DNA of 64,000 nt from Bacteroidota bacterium (GTDB lineage Bacteria; Bacteroidota; Bacteroidia; Flavobacteriales_D; Crocinitomicaceae), in NCBI GenBank assembly GCA_016192075.1, contig JACPUU010000016.1, forward strand, positions 156,182 to 220,181. The letters run 5' to 3'. The notes under the pieces were generated by a model that worked only from the letters and a program-made list of their open reading frames with translations, was not told the origin of the DNA and did no database searches. Shown piece by piece: positions 60,368-64,000 of this stretch (positions within the stretch are counted from its first letter, which is position 1; each line of letters begins with the position of its first letter). The position numbers and the translations under genes were made by a program.

Positions 60368-61399
60368 TCAATTTGGAATCAAAATCAGTTTCTCGTTAGA
60401 GCAATCAGAATCCATAAGCAGTAAGTCAATACGCACGTAGACTTCATTATTAGCAGAATCCTTCCAGTTTTTTCTTGAAACAGCAGTAAGTACTTTATCT
60501 GTTTGTTCGATATATGAGCCAGTAGAGTATTGATATGTATCGTACAAGGTGCGAACCGTGTCAATAGTGTTCAAGGTCAGATCATACTTTAGAAAAAAGT
60601 CATCATTACCAGTACCGAGATTAACGGTCCCATAAACAATATTGTGACTCCTGTCATAGATATAACCGCACGTTGAACAAGCCCAATTTGTATTTATTAT
60701 GTCAATTGAATTGGTAACATAATTGAACGAATGGAATTTATAGGTAGTACCATAATAAGGACATAGCAGTGTCTCATTGTTAATCCAGTCAATTGCAAAA
60801 TAATTCAGAGAAGCATTAATTTCAATTACATTGCCTTTTTGATCGCAGATAACTAAGCCATTGTCCCCGGTAAAAAAGAACTTTGTCCCGTCGGGGCTCC
60901 ATTTTCCAGCATTATTATAGCCAGATAAATCCGTAATTTTTGTGAGGCTATCGCCATTGCTTTTAACTTTAAAGACTTTATTTCCGGTTCCGGTGAAAAG
61001 TAGCCAGTCATTTACTCCCCAATCTAAATTATAGTAATAGTTATCGGCTACCTTCGTCCTTTTGCCCGTGCAGAAATTAAATGTCCATATTTCTGAAGTA
61101 ATTCCGGTTATTGAAGTATCTCTGTATGAATAAGCAATCTCGTAAGGGTTATTTGGGTTTACAACAGGATTTCCTTGTGAATGACCATCTGTGTAGAGAT
61201 TGAAATTGAAAGGGCCAATCATGGATGTAGTTACCAATTGCTTTTCTTCATGGTCAAACGACTCAGTTGAGTAAGAGCTATAACCGGTTATTGCGCATGG
61301 GTCCGGGGGAGAAATTGGATCTATTTTAGGGTCTTTCCTACAACCAAAAAAAGTCGTAATCAGATAAGGCAAAAAATAGTATTTTAATTTCATTTTCAT
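60368..61399 (-). CDS. PD40/WD40-like beta-propeller lipoprotein
   Basis: 343 residues. Lipobox in LITTFFGCRKD (Cys about 20). Repeated blades with GKWSPDGTKFFFTGDNG and similar strands (NNPYEIAYSYRDTSITG, DWGVNDWLLFTGTGN) fit a TolB/PD40 propeller. Likely anchored in the envelope; ligand unknown. It is transcribed leftward after the protease gene, 44 bases downstream. Confidence 0.75.
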   Translation of the reverse strand: MKMKLKYYFLPYLITTFFGCRKDPKIDPISPPDPCAITGYSSYSTESFDHEEKQLVTTSMIGPFNFNLYTDGHSQGNPVVNPNNPYEIAYSYRDTSITGITSEIWTFNFCTGKRTKVADNYYYNLDWGVNDWLLFTGTGNKVFKVKSNGDSLTKITDLSGYNNAGKWSPDGTKFFFTGDNGLVICDQKGNVIEINASLNYFAIDWINNETLLCPYYGTTYKFHSFNYVTNSIDIINTNWACSTCGYIYDRSHNIVYGTVNLGTGNDDFFLKYDLTLNTIDTVRTLYDTYQYSTGSYIEQTDKVLTAVSRKNWKDSANNEVYVRIDLLLMDSDCSNEKLILIPN

Positions 61400-61443
61400 T
61401 TTGATTAAAAGGGAGAGAGATTAATCTCTCTCCCTCTTTATTT

Positions 61444-64000
61444 TTATTGCTTAATAATCTTTAAATACTTTAATTCCTGATCAATGTTGATACTATAAAA
61501 GTACGTACCTTTCGGCAGATTACCAAGAGAAACAGGGACAACTATTTGATTCCCGTTAGTAGTTCCTGAATATATGGTCTCAATTTTCCTTCCTGTGGCA
61601 TCAACTAAAGTAATCGTAATACTTTGTCCTTCTCCTACGTCTTTTATGGTAATTGTTTGGCCATCATGAGATGGATTTGGATAAACCTCTAATGATTGCT
61701 CTAAGAGTGTTTCTTCCACTGAAGCAACATTAACCGCTGTATCACATCGCAGTACTGAATAGGTTAATTCTGCATTGGTTAATGTTGTGTCGAACGGCCA
61801 CCAACCAAGAGGATTTCCTGACATGTCGCTCACTTTATAAACATATCCTTTTAAGGATGCTGAATTGTCACTACAATTAAGAAGCGTAATTCTTTCTCTC
61901 GGCATCAACATATTTGCATTATCATATAACGGTAATATATTTGAGGAACTATGCCTTTCCCACGCCGCCCTGATAGTGTCAGTCGAAAGGCCAGACGGAT
62001 GGGTAACCGAGGCATTTATTCGATACGTGTCCACTCGGTACTGGCCTGGCAAAAACCACACTCCGGCTTCATTTTTATATCGTTCAGGAATTGTAATTGT
62101 ATCGTTCGTCCCAACAAGAGTTTTGGTCTTGACATTGCTATTGACATCAGTACCAAAATGGCTCAAATAGCATTCATCACCTTCAACCATGAATAGTGCA
62201 TTCCCTGCATTAAGTCTACCATATCCTGTCAATGAATCAACACCAATAGTATTAACATCGTCCGCACTATAGGTAAGTATCCGCTCACAGTCTTCCGGTG
62301 CGAGATTTTTGTAATTTGGTACTGTGTCGTTCAGATAGCTCATTAATAGTGCAATCGTTCCTGAGACATGAGGGACGGCTGAAGAAGTCCCATTGAACGA
62401 CCAGTATGCACCTCCGGCGGATGTAGTCAAGGTCAACACACTAGTTGCCGGGGCGGAAACATCTATTGACCAACCTGTACTAGTAATGAAGTCATCTTCT
62501 GGTGATCCAAATGGAAGGGCGTCCTGCCAGCCACCATCAGTTCCTGTTCCTCCAACTGTCAAAACCCAGTTGTCATCCAATGAAGCTGGAATTGCTGTAC
62601 CGTCAACATAAGTATTTCCCATAGATGCCACATAAGTTACTTTCGCCCGATTTGCAAAGTGTATTGATTCATTTAGAAGAGTAAAATTCGTATCAATAAA
62701 ATAACCCCAGAATTCCTCCTGATTTAATGACCAACTGTTACTCATAATATTGAGCCCGTATCCGTAATCAGCTGCTGTGTCATCAATTGCGGAACCTACA
62801 ATTGCATCAAAAACATACGTTATCGGGTTAGGAAGTAAATCATAAAAACCAATTATTCTCAGGCTATATAGTGAAACACCAGAATTACCTAACGAGTCAT
62901 TTCCTCCTGCAATCCCTGCAATTCCAATGTCATTATTTCTAATTGCACCAATAACTCCTGCACAAGGGGTTCCATGCCCACCAATATCACCTATTCCGTA
63001 AGACCACATGTCTTGATAGTGTTCAAAATCCCATCCATCGACAATCTTGGTTCCACTCGAAGTCTGGAAGTCTTCATGAGTCCAATCAATTCCAGTATCA
63101 AATACACCAACTCTCACAAATGGTTGCCCGACTTCTAAATCCCAGGCTGGTTCAATATTGACGTTAGCAGAATCGTAATCAACAGTAGAGTGGAGCCCGG
63201 CCTGATCGCTAGAGTAATATGCATCACTTGGAACTGCATCTAAAGTAACCATTGGTATACCATGAGTGTACTTTATATAAGGGAAAGTTGCATTCAGCGA
63301 GTCTGCACATACCGTAATATCAATTCCTTCAGGAAATTCGAAAATGAAGGTAGCCCAAAATTCCGGTATTGGAATAGTTTCACCTAGTCTGGAAGTGGTA
63401 GTTACATCGGTTGTTTTAAGATGTTTAAAAATTCGATATACTGCTATTCTGCAACTGGAATCACTGCATGGGGCTGCAACAGCATTTTCAATAATGGTTA
63501 CCATTCCTGGTTCAAAGATTTCGTCAAGCGTCCAAAACTCATACTCAAGTTTATCTACCATGTCTTTTTTGATTTGTGCCGTATCAACTCTGACAATCAG
63601 ATCTCTTTCTACAAAAACAGGATTCCCGGTAGTTGGACTGTAAAAGACGGCTGAATCAATTTCTTTAAGTGCATATTTAATGGTAGTCATTCTTGTACCG
63701 GAAATTGTTTCAGTAAATCCGGTAATGTAAACATCGCTTCCATCCACACCAATTTCAAAGCCATCATCGTTGAGAGTATCTGCCTGGTATTGTTTTGACA
63801 GCTTCAATGTCCCATTTGTATTGTATTTTGCAAATGCAAACGAGTTAAGTCCATCTCGTCCGGCACTCCCGGTCAAATAAACATCTCCGTTTGGTTCAAC
63901 AGCCATTTTTCTGAACCGTACTCCATCCTCGGTTACAACGTTTCCATAAAGTTCTGTCCAGAGTGTATCACCATTTGAGGCATATTTTATCGTTACACCT
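61444..64000 (-). CDS. Subtilisin-like serine protease with SBBP beta-propeller and T9SS domain (partial)
   Basis: The frame stays open to the window edge beyond the apparent ATG at 63906, reading ...YASNGDTLWTELYGN, a bacterial beta-propeller (SBBP) repeat, so the true start lies outside. A subtilase domain carries RVGVFDTGIDWTHEDF (Asp), GDIGGHGTPCAGVIGA (His) and FNGTSSAVPHVSGTIALL (Ser). The C-terminus (YPNPSHDGQTITIKDVG to YLKIIKQ) is a type IX sorting domain. It is a secreted protease, perhaps for protein degradation outside the cell. Followed by a PD40 lipoprotein gene. Confidence 0.9.
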   Translation of the reverse strand, partial: GVTIKYASNGDTLWTELYGNVVTEDGVRFRKMAVEPNGDVYLTGSAGRDGLNSFAFAKYNTNGTLKLSKQYQADTLNDDGFEIGVDGSDVYITGFTETISGTRMTTIKYALKEIDSAVFYSPTTGNPVFVERDLIVRVDTAQIKKDMVDKLEYEFWTLDEIFEPGMVTIIENAVAAPCSDSSCRIAVYRIFKHLKTTDVTTTSRLGETIPIPEFWATFIFEFPEGIDITVCADSLNATFPYIKYTHGIPMVTLDAVPSDAYYSSDQAGLHSTVDYDSANVNIEPAWDLEVGQPFVRVGVFDTGIDWTHEDFQTSSGTKIVDGWDFEHYQDMWSYGIGDIGGHGTPCAGVIGAIRNNDIGIAGIAGGNDSLGNSGVSLYSLRIIGFYDLLPNPITYVFDAIVGSAIDDTAADYGYGLNIMSNSWSLNQEEFWGYFIDTNFTLLNESIHFANRAKVTYVASMGNTYVDGTAIPASLDDNWVLTVGGTGTDGGWQDALPFGSPEDDFITSTGWSIDVSAPATSVLTLTTSAGGAYWSFNGTSSAVPHVSGTIALLMSYLNDTVPNYKNLAPEDCERILTYSADDVNTIGVDSLTGYGRLNAGNALFMVEGDECYLSHFGTDVNSNVKTKTLVGTNDTITIPERYKNEAGVWFLPGQYRVDTYRINASVTHPSGLSTDTIRAAWERHSSSNILPLYDNANMLMPRERITLLNCSDNSASLKGYVYKVSDMSGNPLGWWPFDTTLTNAELTYSVLRCDTAVNVASVEETLLEQSLEVYPNPSHDGQTITIKDVGEGQSITITLVDATGRKIETIYSGTTNGNQIVVPVSLGNLPKGTYFYSINIDQELKYLKIIKQ

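Overview
The window comes from a chromosome of the phylum Bacteroidota, probably a marine or freshwater flavobacterium-like lineage. Supporting signs are several secreted proteins with type IX secretion (T9SS) C-terminal sorting domains, promoters of the TAnnTTTG -7 type, LytTR and sigma-ECF signalling typical of the phylum, many SpII lipoproteins, and a CzcA pump fused to its outer-membrane channel. The genus cannot be fixed from the sequence.

Layout. 1-3.9 kb: end of a metal-efflux adaptor, a second adaptor with a heavy-metal-binding domain, a YVTN beta-propeller lipoprotein and two small membrane proteins. 4-6.6 kb: glycerophosphodiesterase and glycerol-3-phosphate dehydrogenase, a short route from phospholipid head groups to dihydroxyacetone phosphate. 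6.8-14.5 kb: a secreted intradiol dioxygenase, a LytS/LytR-type two-component pair, an ECF sigma factor overlapping a predicted anti-sigma/beta-barrel fusion, a lipoprotein and a T9SS cargo protein. 14.7-17.3 kb: an ArsR-MFS-rhodanese operon with an acetolactate-decarboxylase-like lipoprotein. 17.4-26 kb: a heavy-metal resistance operon (His-rich protein, CzcA-CzcC fusion, CzcB, P-type ATPase, HMA-like protein). 26-38 kb: ordinary chromosomal genes (SpoIIE phosphatase, ABC exporter, YidD, DUF58 protein) ending in tRNA-Asp.

38.1-54.5 kb: immediately downstream of tRNA-Asp lies a 15-kb mobile-element-like block. It is one long leftward transcription unit closed by a strong terminator at 38.5 kb. 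It holds a DNA-processing part (HTH protein, RecA-like ATPase, RadC/JAMM protein, fused N6-adenine/C5-cytosine methyltransferase) and about 18 mostly uncharacterised genes that look like a particle or cell-envelope-delivery module. These include two paralogous L,D-transpeptidase-like hydrolases, a membrane-anchored peptidoglycan-binding protein, a membrane-anchored protein with two annexin-like repeats, a coiled-coil protein, a row of small beta-rich proteins, a candidate major structural protein followed by its own terminator, a transglutaminase-fold protein, a LEA14-like protein and small regulators. There is no recognisable tail, terminase, portal, conjugation or integrase gene. This block is the best candidate for an undescribed system: a tail-less-virus-like or novel transfer element.

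54.5-58.2 kb: a visibly more AT-rich accessory patch with a short HTH gene, a HEPN-like protein, and a tightly overlapping pair (unknown cytosolic protein plus multi-pass membrane protein) that resembles the layout of anti-phage systems. 58.3-64 kb: lipoproteins, T9SS cargo and a large subtilisin-like protease that runs off the window. All functional calls are read from motifs and context; no searches were run.
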